Part shown: positions 6,555 to 14,057 of the stretch, in pieces
How the letters are laid out: each line of letters begins with the position of its first letter
Numbering within the stretch: the first letter of the stretch is position 1
NCBI GenBank assembly: GCA_026713345.1
Contig: JAPOOQ010000376.1
Location: forward strand, 1-16,273
From: Gemmatimonadota bacterium
Lineage (GTDB): Bacteria; Gemmatimonadota; Gemmatimonadetes; Longimicrobiales; Gaopeijiaceae
Direction of reading: 5' to 3'
Length of the DNA stretch: 16,273 nt
Position numbers and translations under genes: made by a program
The notes under the pieces: generated by a model
Seen by the model: the letters and a program-made list of their open reading frames with translations, nothing else
The model's database searches: none
Told to the model about the DNA's origin: nothing

Positions 6555-9500
6555 TCAGCGCCGCTGGCGGTCCAGCGCGGTCCGCTGCTCGTAGTCGAAG
6601 TGGAGGTCGCGGTTGTCCGACAGGGCCACCTCGAACACGAAGCTCCAGTTGCCGGTTGGCGTCTGCCTGAAGGAGAAGTTCGCGTCCCAGCGGTGCAGGT
6701 CGCGCTCAAGGCTGATGGTGTGGTCGTTGAAGACCCCGGCCTGCACATCGTAGGAACTGCGCCAGCGCACCGACCACTTTTCCGTCGGGTCGAAGGCGAG
6801 TGAGGTCTGCAGCATCTGGCTGCCGCCGAAGTCCACGCCCCGGTTGCGCGAGAGCGAGTACGAAATGGACGCGTTCCAGTCCCCCACCCCACCCCGCCGC
6901 CGGCTCTGCTGCGCCCGGCCGGGGGATCGCCCACGCCCCGGCACGACGGTGGCCTCACCCATGTCCTCGGTTTCGAAACCGGTCGGATCGGCGAAGGGAT
7001 CCTCCTCCGCTCCGAAGACACCGGTTTCCTCTTGCTGGAACAGCTGCTGGTCCTCCTCCGGCTCCTCCTCGGCCCCGGACTCCGCCCCGGTCTCGCCCCC
7101 GGCCGCCTCCGCCGAATCCGGAGCCTCCCCACCCCGCCCGCGCCCCAGCCCGCCCAGCCAGGTCATCAGGCCCGAGCGGTTGTTCAGGCTGAAGGACAGG
7201 TTCATGCTCGACACGAAGAGCGAGAACTTGCGCTGCCCGCCCTCCGGCGTGACCCCGGAATCGTCGAAGACATCGGTGTCGATCGACACGTTCAGACCCC
7301 TGATCAGGTCCGAACTGAACTGGTTCTGAATCGTCAGGTTGTCGGCGAAGCCCCGCGTGTAGTGGCCCAGCTCGCCGGCCTGCTCGAAGTCATACGTCAC
7401 GGCGCTGGTGCGCCACGCCAGGACCATGACCTTGCGGGACTGCGGCAGCCGGCGCGGTCCCGCTTCGCGATCGGGCGCCTCCTGCTCGGCCGTCGAGTCA
7501 GTCTGCGGGTCCCCCACCCTGGCCTCGATGGTCTGGTTCAGCCCGATCCTCAGCTCGTTGCGGGGCTGTGCGCCGCGCGGTCCGAAGAGCGCCGCCTGGA
7601 TGTCGGTCGGGTCCGTCCTGGGCGTGAAGGCGTAGTCGAAGCTGGGGGAAATCTTGTGGCGAACGTTCCCGCCCCCGTAGAACCCGTAGATGTCCGACTT
7701 GAGCTGCGCCCCGATGGCCACGCGGGTGGGAGCCGCGACGAAGCCGTTGCCAACCGAAAGGGTGTCCGAGTTTATGGACCTCCCCGACAGCGACACGTGG
7801 GGCGTCAGGGTCGTGGACCCGACGAGACTGCGCTGGTAGTTGATGGTGGTGGACCAGGTGAGTTCGTCGGCGTTGAAGGCGCCGCCCTCGAGGGACGTAG
7901 CAGGAAAGAAGGCCGGACGCTGCAGGTCCGCAACGCTGCCGACTCCGGCCATCGCGGTCGCCGACGCCGGATCGAAGAAGCCGGCCGGGACGTCGAGCGT
8001 CGAGTTCCGGCCGTAGTTCACGTTCTGGGAGATGGACAGCGCCCCGGCCGACACGGTGCCCGAGAGGGTGCCCCGCCAGTTCTCGGTGTCCGCCAATCCG
8101 AAGCTGAAGGGGTTTTCTGCCAGGTTCTGGGCCGGAAGGTCGCGGATGGACCTCGAGCCGCGGGCGGACGCGGACACCGTCATGTTGTTGTAGAACCGGG
8201 CACGGTTCGGGGGGGCCGGAAAGAGGGTCATCGTCGAGAGCGACAGGCTGAGCGTGGGCAGCGTCATCTCCACCCGGTCATCCGAGAGGAACTGCCGGCG
8301 ATTGCCGGCGAGCGAGAGCTGCCCCCAATCGAAGCGCCGGTCGAAGCCCCCATCCGAGTCGATCGACTGGGTGACTTCGCGGGGATCGAAGGAGTTCTGC
8401 CGCACGAACGACGAACTCGACGCATAGCTTGCCCTCAGGCGCATCCGGGTGCGCTCGGACAGCTCCCAGTTGTAGGTGGTGTTGAAGGCGAGCTCGGACC
8501 CGCCGTTGTCCCGCCAGAACTGGCGAAACTCGGCGCGGCCGTCCTGGCCCATGCGCAGCCAGCGATACTGAAGCGCGCCGGTGACCCCGGTGTAGTTGCC
8601 GGACCACCAGTCGAGCCCGGCCTGGGCGTCGGCATATTCATTGATCGCCCAGTAGTAGCCGATGTTGGAGACGCGCCGCGAATAGGTGTCCGAGGTGCGC
8701 ACGATGTCGTTGACCGAGAACCGCACCGGCAGCAGACCCGAGCGGCGTCCCTGCTCCGTGCTCTGCGCCAGGAAGGGAAGCCAGAAGACGGGAACGTCGC
8801 CGAAGTGCAGGAACACGTTGCGCGCAATCAGCATGCCGCTCTGGGAGAGCTTGGCGTTGCTGGCGACGAAGTGGTAGTGGGGTATGCTGTCCGGGCAGCT
8901 CGTGAAACTGAGGTCCTGGCCGTACGACAGGTCCTGGCCCACCCAGGGGAAGTCCCCGTGGACCTTCCAGCTCCCCGCCAGGGCCCCCATTTCGGTTCGC
9001 GCGTCATTCGCAGTCCCGCGGTCCTCGTTCAGGTCGAAGATGAGGCGCTGGGCGACGATCTCGTTCCCGTTCTCGGGCTGGTAGTTGGCCTCGTCGCCGA
9101 ACGTCACGAGCCTTCCCGTGTTGTCGTCGAAGATCACCGTGTCGGCAGCGAGCTCGCGCCCGTCCCGGATCAGCACCGCATTCGTGTTCTCGTTACCCAG
9201 CAGCTGCCAGATCCGCATCCGGGGGTCGAAGCGCGCGCCGCTGCTGCGGTACTGGGTGAGGCCGTAGCCGGGCAGCTCCAGCAGCTCGATCAGCAGCGAG
9301 TCTCCGCCCTCGCCCGCTTCGTCGCGCCGGTCGGCGAGGGAGTCGGGACGGAGGCCGGTGGAGTCGCCGACGCGCCGCGCGAGGCGCTCCAGGCGCTCCT
9401 GTATGACCTGGCGCAGGGAGTCGCTCACCTCCTGCGCGGCGATGGCGTCGGGGGCGGCCGGCAGCATCAGCGCCATGGCCAGCAGCGCGCCGCGGACGCC

Positions 9501-9575
9501 CCGGCGAGCCGTCCAACCGAACCATGACGGTCCTGTCGGATTAGCGGCTCCCGGTGCGCCCTGCGGCTCGTGCAC
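6555..9575 (-). CDS. lptD: LptD-like outer-membrane LPS assembly protein
   Basis: This protein has about 1006 residues. After an export signal (ALLAMALMLPAAPDAIAA, about 30-47) comes an OstA-like periplasmic region (about 100-250; TNAVLIRDGRELAADTVIFD). It runs into the LptD hallmark SFTSCPDSIPHYHF...GDVPVFWLPF, then a long beta-barrel with alternating hydrophobic strands to the C-terminus. The family's barrel passes LPS from LptA into the outer leaflet. Late in the barrel, about 85 residues (6884-7145) form an acidic then arginine-rich insertion. Only one cysteine is present, so E. coli-type disulfides cannot form. The stop of tatC nearly touches the gene. TTG at 9581 is possible, but GTG at 9575 sits 9 bases after GAGGAG and is preferred. 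No lptE is visible nearby. Confidence 0.87.
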   Translation of the reverse strand: MHEPQGAPGAANPTGPSWFGWTARRGVRGALLAMALMLPAAPDAIAAQEVSDSLRQVIQERLERLARRVGDSTGLRPDSLADRRDEAGEGGDSLLIELLELPGYGLTQYRSSGARFDPRMRIWQLLGNENTNAVLIRDGRELAADTVIFDDNTGRLVTFGDEANYQPENGNEIVAQRLIFDLNEDRGTANDARTEMGALAGSWKVHGDFPWVGQDLSYGQDLSFTSCPDSIPHYHFVASNAKLSQSGMLIARNVFLHFGDVPVFWLPFLAQSTEQGRRSGLLPVRFSVNDIVRTSDTYSRRVSNIGYYWAINEYADAQAGLDWWSGNYTGVTGALQYRWLRMGQDGRAEFRQFWRDNGGSELAFNTTYNWELSERTRMRLRASYASSSSFVRQNSFDPREVTQSIDSDGGFDRRFDWGQLSLAGNRRQFLSDDRVEMTLPTLSLSLSTMTLFPAPPNRARFYNNMTVSASARGSRSIRDLPAQNLAENPFSFGLADTENWRGTLSGTVSAGALSISQNVNYGRNSTLDVPAGFFDPASATAMAGVGSVADLQRPAFFPATSLEGGAFNADELTWSTTINYQRSLVGSTTLTPHVSLSGRSINSDTLSVGNGFVAAPTRVAIGAQLKSDIYGFYGGGNVRHKISPSFDYAFTPRTDPTDIQAALFGPRGAQPRNELRIGLNQTIEARVGDPQTDSTAEQEAPDREAGPRRLPQSRKVMVLAWRTSAVTYDFEQAGELGHYTRGFADNLTIQNQFSSDLIRGLNVSIDTDVFDDSGVTPEGGQRKFSLFVSSMNLSFSLNNRSGLMTWLGGLGRGRGGEAPDSAEAAGGETGAESGAEEEPEEDQQLFQQEETGVFGAEEDPFADPTGFETEDMGEATVVPGRGRSPGRAQQSRRRGGVGDWNASISYSLSRNRGVDFGGSQMLQTSLAFDPTEKWSVRWRSSYDVQAGVFNDHTISLERDLHRWDANFSFRQTPTGNWSFVFEVALSDNRDLHFDYEQRTALDRQRR

Positions 9576-9581
9576 GGTCAA

Positions 9582-10502
9582 CTACTCCTCATCCTCCGGC
9601 TCGGCCGGTGCAGTTCCGCCCGCAGGATCCCCGTGGTCGTAGGGAGTCGGCTCCGGCTTCACGGCACCGGGCTCCTCCGCGGCCACCGAGTCCTCCGGTG
9701 CGGCCGCAGCCTGCTCGCCTTCACGCTCCCTGCGAAGCCGGCCCCGCCAGACCAGGCCCGAGAGGAGGATGCTGAACTCGTACAGGATAATCATGGATCC
9801 AAGCAGCAAGATGGTTACGACGCTGAAGTCGCCGGGCGAAAAGAGGCAGGCGATCAACAGCAGGACGACAATAGCGTAGCGCCGCTTGGTTCTGAGGAAC
9901 GACGGACTCACCAGCCCGAGCACGCTCAAAACCAGGACGACGACCGGCAATTCGAAGACGACCCCGAACCCCAGCAACAATTTGACGACGAAGCCCAGGT
10001 AATAGGATGCCGTATAGGAGGGTTCGATCTGGTCCGCGAGGATCCCGCTGAAGAACCGTATCGCGTACGGGAGGGCGTAGTAGCCGACCATCACACCCCC
10101 CGCAAAGAGAACCAGTCCCATCCAGAGTGCGGGCACGATGGAGCGCCGCTCATGCTTCTCCAGGGCCGGCGCGAGAAAAACCCAGACGTGATAGAAGACG
10201 ATCGGGGAAGCGAACACGAATCCGAGGATGAGCGACATCTGCAGCAGGACGAAGAAGGTGTCGGGGGGCGAGAGGTTGATGAGCTTGAAATCTTCCCCGA
10301 GTACCAGGTGGGCCGGTCTGATCAGTAGCTCGGCTACGTTGTAGTACAAGACCAGAAAAACCGCGATCCCTGTGCCGACGATCAACGCCCCGAGGCTCTT
10401 GAGAATCCGCCAGCGCAGCTCCTCCAGGTGGTCCAGGAAGGGCATCTCGGCCTTGGGGTTGTTCCGTATCCGTGCGAGCAGGCCGTCACGCAGGCGATCC
10501 AT
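9582..10502 (-). CDS. tatC: Sec-independent (twin-arginine) translocase subunit TatC
   Basis: This 306-residue polytopic inner-membrane protein is the receptor for twin-arginine signal peptides. MPFLDHLEELRWR (20-32) is the conserved cytoplasmic N-terminal motif. SPIVFYHVWVFLAPALEKHERR (99-120) holds the glutamate (Glu118) equivalent to the signal-binding E. coli Glu103. FGVVFELPVVV (179-189) holds the conserved membrane glutamate Glu184. Six helices can be counted up to about residue 250. A cytoplasmic tail of about 50 residues then follows, rich in Glu, Ala and Pro and ending EPEDEE, longer than in E. coli. The ATG at 10502 shares one base with the nrdR stop (TGATG), with GAGGA just upstream, so translation is probably coupled. 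Partner TatA is at 2421-2675. Confidence 0.95.
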   Translation of the reverse strand: MDRLRDGLLARIRNNPKAEMPFLDHLEELRWRILKSLGALIVGTGIAVFLVLYYNVAELLIRPAHLVLGEDFKLINLSPPDTFFVLLQMSLILGFVFASPIVFYHVWVFLAPALEKHERRSIVPALWMGLVLFAGGVMVGYYALPYAIRFFSGILADQIEPSYTASYYLGFVVKLLLGFGVVFELPVVVLVLSVLGLVSPSFLRTKRRYAIVVLLLIACLFSPGDFSVVTILLLGSMIILYEFSILLSGLVWRGRLRREREGEQAAAAPEDSVAAEEPGAVKPEPTPYDHGDPAGGTAPAEPEDEE

Positions 10503-11026
10503 CAGTCCTCTCCTCCGATTGCGCCCGTTTGCAGGGCGAGTTCGCGCTGGGCCCGCGCCCGTTCCTCACGCTGCTCTCTGACAATCAGTTCGTCCACGGC
10601 TTCCTGAAACTCGTCAATGTGCTGGAAGTTCCGGTACACGGAGGCATAGCGGATGTAGGCGACCCGGTCCAGAGGCTTCAGCTCCTCCATCACGGCTTCG
10701 CCGATCAGCGACGAGGGGATCTCGACCCCGGCGGACTGTGTTACGCGATCCTCGATCCGGTCTACCAGGGCCTCGATCTCGGCTGGCGACACCGGCCGCT
10801 TGGTGCAGGCCGCGGCGATCCCCGCGCGCACCTTGTCCCGTGTGAACACCTCCGCGCTGCCGTCCCGCTTGGCCACCTGCAGGGGGCGTTTCTCGATGTG
10901 CTCGTAGGTGGTGAAGCGCTCTCCGCAGCCGAGGCACTCGCGCCGCCTCCGCACCGCACGCCCACCCCTCGCCGAACGGGTGTCCACCACCTTGCTCGAG
11001 TCGCTGTCGCAGCGCGGGCAACGCAT
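10502..11026 (-). CDS. nrdR: Transcriptional repressor NrdR
   Basis: This 174-residue protein has the NrdR plan. A zinc ribbon uses Cys3, Cys6, Cys31 and Cys34 (MRCPRC...CLGCGERFTTYE), and an ATP-cone domain follows at about 49-139 (VAKRDGSAEVFTRDKVRAGI...RVAYIRYASVYRNFQHIDEF). NrdR senses ATP/dATP and represses ribonucleotide reductase genes by binding paired NrdR boxes. None of its usual targets is in the window, and I saw no NrdR box here. The start is ATG at 11026, with GAGGA 6 bases upstream. The C-terminal tail (about 145-174) is charged and variable. It lies 67 bases after cpoB, and its stop overlaps the tatC start, so it is co-transcribed with envelope genes. Confidence 0.96.
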   Translation of the reverse strand: MRCPRCDSDSSKVVDTRSARGGRAVRRRRECLGCGERFTTYEHIEKRPLQVAKRDGSAEVFTRDKVRAGIAAACTKRPVSPAEIEALVDRIEDRVTQSAGVEIPSSLIGEAVMEELKPLDRVAYIRYASVYRNFQHIDEFQEAVDELIVREQREERARAQRELALQTGAIGGED

Positions 11027-11053
11027 CGCCGGTCCTCAGCGTGCCCGGGAGTC

Positions 11054-11085
11054 CGCGGGCGAGGCGAGCCGGCTCACCGCCCGCG
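11054..11085 (-). terminator. Hairpin between cpoB and nrdR
   Basis: Perfect 8-base arms CGCGGGCG (11054-11061) and CGCCCGCG (11078-11085) enclose a 16-base loop that itself contains the palindrome GAGCCGGCTC (11066-11075). It starts about 8 bases past the cpoB stop and ends about 27 bases before the nrdR start. There is no T-run, so it may be a partial terminator, a processing site or a stabilising stem separating the Tol-Pal genes from nrdR-tatC-lptD. Confidence 0.45.
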
Positions 11086-11093
11086 CGGCCGGG

Positions 11094-11900
11094 TCAGGGA
11101 ATCTCCGCGAGCTTGGCGCGCGCAAGCTCTGCGACGCTGTGGTCGGAGTAGGACTCCACCACCGTCTCGAGGAGCGCGCGGGCCCGGTCGGTGTCGTCCA
11201 GCTCATCCAGGTAGAGCAGCGCGGCGCGGTAGAGGGCCTGGGGCGCCTCGTCGGCGTCCGGGTCGAGCTGCGGGATCTGCAGGTAGGTGTCGATGGCTTC
11301 CTGGAAGCGCTGTTCGACTGCGAAGAGCTCGCCGAGGTAGAGGTGCGCGGTCGGCGCGAGTTCGTTGTCCGGGAACTCCGTCACGAAGCGCTCGAACTGC
11401 ATGCGCGCGACGGTGAAGCTGCCGTTCTCGAAAGCCCGCACGATCGCCGCGAAGTCGTCGGCCGGATCGCTGGGGGCGGTGACGACCGGAGCCGGATCTG
11501 CCCCTTCGACCCCGACATCGACCGAGTCCTGCTGGAGCCGGTTCACGGCCCGCGTGAGGGCCTGGACATCGCGGCTCAGTTCTTCCAGTCTCTCGAGGAC
11601 GATGACCAGGCTGCTCTGGTTCGTCCCGACAACCTCCCGGGTCAGCATGAGGTCGCGCTCGATGTCGCGGATGGCGTTGACCAGGTCGCCGCGGACATCG
11701 AATACGAGTTCGGACGCGGCCGCCACCGAGTCCAGCGCCTGCCGGTTGCCCTGCTGCATGGCATTCGTCAGGGCGTCGATGCGCGCCTGCTGGCGGACAT
11801 CCGACTCGCGTATCTCGGTCTGGAGGTCGAGGAGGTCCCGCTTGGTCGCGCAGGCCCCGAGGGCCACCGCCAGGACGAAGGCACCGATCCGTCGATACAT
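11094..11900 (-). CDS. cpoB: CpoB/YbgF-like Tol-Pal cell division coordinator (lipoprotein)
   Basis: This 268-residue exported protein opens with MYRRIGAFVLAVALGACATK. That is a signal peptide whose lipobox LGAC makes Cys17 a likely lipid anchor. Residues about 20-130 form a long heptad-patterned helical region (trimerising coiled coil in CpoB). A Pro/Asp/Val-rich linker (about 131-145) follows, then three TPR-like repeats (about 148-265) with FVTEFPDNELAPTAHLYLGEL and YLQIPQLDPDADEAPQALYRAALLYLDEL. CpoB links peptidoglycan synthesis to Tol-driven outer-membrane constriction. E. coli CpoB is a soluble periplasmic protein, so the lipobox is a difference. AGGAGGG overlaps the pal stop, 14 bases before the ATG. 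Its position right after pal is the standard Tol-Pal order. Confidence 0.88.
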   Translation of the reverse strand: MYRRIGAFVLAVALGACATKRDLLDLQTEIRESDVRQQARIDALTNAMQQGNRQALDSVAAASELVFDVRGDLVNAIRDIERDLMLTREVVGTNQSSLVIVLERLEELSRDVQALTRAVNRLQQDSVDVGVEGADPAPVVTAPSDPADDFAAIVRAFENGSFTVARMQFERFVTEFPDNELAPTAHLYLGELFAVEQRFQEAIDTYLQIPQLDPDADEAPQALYRAALLYLDELDDTDRARALLETVVESYSDHSVAELARAKLAEIP

Positions 11901-11919
11901 GGGACCGGCCGGAGCCCTC

Positions 11920-12510
11920 CTAGCTTCCGACGATCGAGTCGCCGCCCGCGGTGATCACGAACTCGACCCGCCGGTTGAGCGACCAGGCCTCGTCGTTGGA
12001 ACCCTGCATCGCAGGCTGTTCCTCGCCGTAGGAGACCGAGGTGAAGCGATCGCCGCTCAACCCGAAGTTGGTGAGGTACTCGATGACCGACTCCGCGCGC
12101 TCGTTGCCCAGGGCGATGTTGTATTCGGAGGTGCCCCGCTCGTCCGCGTGGCCCTCCATGCGGAGCCGGACCCCGGGGTTGGCGCGCAGGACTTCCACCT
12201 TGGCGCGCAACGCCGCTTCGGTGGCCGCGGTGATGGTCGATTCGTCATATTCGAAGTAGACCGTCTGCTGGAGCGTCCGGCGAGCGGCTGCAGCGGCCCG
12301 TTCCGCCGCCTGGCGCGCGGCCAGCTCCGCGGCCGCGATGCTGTCCGCCCTGGCCCGTGCGTCCGCGATCGAGTCGGCGACGAACTGTGCGCGGCCATCA
12401 TCCGCCGGTTCGATCGGGGCGGGCGGCACCGGATTCGGCTGACCTCCGCCGCAACCAGCGATCAGCAACGACGCTGCGAAAGCGCCGAGAACGAAACGAG
12501 CGTTACACAT
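11920..12510 (-). CDS. pal: Peptidoglycan-associated lipoprotein Pal
   Basis: This 196-residue outer-membrane lipoprotein has a signal peptide ending in lipobox LLIAGC (Cys20). A Gly/Pro-rich tether comes first. An Ala/Arg/Asp helix (about 42-78) precedes the OmpA-like domain (about 82-187): TVYFEYDESTIT, MEGHADERGTSEYNIALGNERA (119-140) and NRRVEFVI (179-186). The Asp and Arg in this domain bind diaminopimelate in peptidoglycan. Pal anchors the outer membrane to the wall and partners TolB. The start at 12510 has GGAG 5 bases upstream; an earlier start at 12540 would place ten extra residues before the signal. It follows tolB after 113 bases that hold a possible promoter, and cpoB follows. 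Confidence 0.95.
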   Translation of the reverse strand: MCNARFVLGAFAASLLIAGCGGGQPNPVPPAPIEPADDGRAQFVADSIADARARADSIAAAELAARQAAERAAAAARRTLQQTVYFEYDESTITAATEAALRAKVEVLRANPGVRLRMEGHADERGTSEYNIALGNERAESVIEYLTNFGLSGDRFTSVSYGEEQPAMQGSNDEAWSLNRRVEFVITAGGDSIVGS

Positions 12511-12574
12511 ACCTACTCCCGGTCTGGTACAGGTGAGCAATTGCGGTGCGCGGTCCGAGGCCGCGGGACACTTG

Positions 12575-12603
12575 TATATAGGCGATCATTCCGGTGGACG
12601 CAA
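12575..12603 (-). promoter_or_regulatory. Candidate internal promoter for pal-cpoB
   Basis: On the minus strand, TTGCGT (12603-12598) and TATATA (12580-12575) are 17 bases apart in the tolB-pal gap. The -10-like element is the only AT-only hexamer in the gap and lies about 65 bases before the pal start. Only 3 of 6 bases match in the -35 and 4 of 6 in the -10, so this is suggestive only. Separate promoters for pal are known in other Tol-Pal operons. Confidence 0.4.
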
Positions 12604-12623
12604 GTAACTCGGCACGTATCCGG

Positions 12624-14057
12624 TCAGCGACTTTCGCGCGGGGGATTCCCGGGGCTCCGACGGACCTGGCCCGAACCCCCCAGCGAGGGCGACCAGTCGG
12701 TGTCTTCAGCATCCACGTTCGGAACAAGGACACGTTGTCGGCCCGTCGCGGCGTCGACGATGAAGATACCGAGACCGTTCCTCCGCGCACCCTTGAAAAC
12801 CAGGTGGCGCCCGTCGGGAGCCCAGCTCGGATCCTCGTTGTTGCCCTCGCGGGTCAGCTGGATCAGGCGGTTGTCGCCCTCGTCCAGATTCGCAATGAAG
12901 ATGTGGTAGCGACCCAGCGTCCTCCTGTTCACGATCCCGCCCGCGAAGGCCAGCTGGTTGGATACCGGCGACCAGTCGGGGTCAGTGAAGTACCCCCCCT
13001 GGCCGTAGCGGTATGGCGACCGGAGCCTTGGCGCCCCTCCCTCCGACGGCATCGTGTAGACCTGCGGCGAGGCGGACCCCAGCCGGTTGGACACGAAAGC
13101 CATGGAGCGGCCGTCGGGAGAATAGGTGGGCTGGACGTTCGATGAGCGACCGGCGACCAGTTGGCGCAGGCAACAGCCGTCCCGGATGTTGTAGCTGACA
13201 ACACCCTTGTTCCCTCGGTCCGTCAGGGTAAACGAAATCTCACTGCCGTGGGGGTGGTAGGCGGGCGAGTGCTGCTGGCCGCTCCCGCCCGGGCCGATCA
13301 TGCGTTCGGTGCCCGTGGCCAGTTCGATTTCGTAGATCTTGGGCACGCCGGTCTTGTAGGAGGTGTAGGCGATACGGGATCCATCGGGCGACCATGCCGG
13401 GGACACCGCGACGTCGGCGTCCCAGGTCAGCCGCCTCCGGTTCGCTCCGTCCGAATCGACGAGGTAGATCTCCGTGCTGCCGGGGTCCCCGAGGGCGGGC
13501 ATGGAGAACGCGATTTGCGTGGCGGCGATGCCCTGCTCGCCGGTCGCCCACGTGACGATCTCGTCGGAGACGCGATGCACGGCCATGCGGAAGCCGGGGT
13601 CGTCGGGCGCGGGTAGCGGGAAGCGCCCCCGTGCGCGTTGAGCAGCCGTGACGATGTCGTGCAGCTCGACCGAGAGATACCGGGCCCCCGCGACCCGCTC
13701 GACCGTGCCGATTAGGAGCCAGTCGACGCCGTACTGGTCCCAGAACGCGTACTGCACGCCCTGCTGGTCGCTCCACAGCGCGGGTAGCGAGTCGATGATC
13801 CGGAAGCGGTCGCTGTAGTCCAGATCGCGGGCCACGATGCCGTGCACGAGCGCCCCGGTTTCGGGGCTTTCACCGGTGGTGCGGAAGGGGAGGATGGCGA
13901 GGGGGGGAATGTACAGATTCTCGTACAGGAGGGTCAGCTCCACGCCCGGGATCTGGCCTCCCGGCTCCTGGGCGGACAGGCCGGCCGGCAGGGCGACACA
14001 GGCCAGCAGCGCCGGGATCGCCGCGGTCAGCGGAGCACGCATCAGCGGAGCGCGCAT
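12624..14057 (-). CDS. tolB: Tol-Pal system beta-propeller protein TolB
   Basis: This is a 477-residue periplasmic protein. A signal peptide (about 1-29, ending GLSAQ) leads to the TolB N-terminal domain (about 40-165; PLAILPFRTTGESPETGALVHGIVARDLDYSDRF). A six-bladed propeller follows (about 175-465), with repeated SPAWSPDGSRIAYTS, YSPDGRSMAFVSNR, DPDWSPVSNQLAFAGG and PSWAPDGRHLVFKG units. TolB binds Pal and shuttles between it and TolA. The ATG at 14057 shares one base with the preceding stop (TGATG), with GGGGGA 9 bases upstream. The first ten codons are a near-perfect 15-base tandem duplication, so a second ATG at 14042 is possible. The tail after about 465 is short and arginine/proline-rich. 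Confidence 0.95.
   Translation of the reverse strand: MRAPLMRAPLTAAIPALLACVALPAGLSAQEPGGQIPGVELTLLYENLYIPPLAILPFRTTGESPETGALVHGIVARDLDYSDRFRIIDSLPALWSDQQGVQYAFWDQYGVDWLLIGTVERVAGARYLSVELHDIVTAAQRARGRFPLPAPDDPGFRMAVHRVSDEIVTWATGEQGIAATQIAFSMPALGDPGSTEIYLVDSDGANRRRLTWDADVAVSPAWSPDGSRIAYTSYKTGVPKIYEIELATGTERMIGPGGSGQQHSPAYHPHGSEISFTLTDRGNKGVVSYNIRDGCCLRQLVAGRSSNVQPTYSPDGRSMAFVSNRLGSASPQVYTMPSEGGAPRLRSPYRYGQGGYFTDPDWSPVSNQLAFAGGIVNRRTLGRYHIFIANLDEGDNRLIQLTREGNNEDPSWAPDGRHLVFKGARRNGLGIFIVDAATGRQRVLVPNVDAEDTDWSPSLGGSGQVRRSPGNPPRESR
14028..14057 (-). repeat. 15-base tandem duplication at the tolB start codon
   Basis: Two adjacent 15-base units (14043-14057 and 14028-14042) differ at one base. Each encodes Met-Arg-Ala-Pro-Leu, so the protein begins MRAPLMRAPL. 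Each ATG is preceded by CTG, so a TGATG-type junction is regenerated at the second copy, though only the first is next to the upstream stop. Confidence 0.9.

Noticed and set aside
7032..9527. Very long open frame (831 codons) on the plus strand opposite lptD
   Set aside because: It is fully antisense to a well-supported LptD, its translation is Arg/Gly/Val/His-rich with no motif, and GC-rich third positions commonly leave such frames open.
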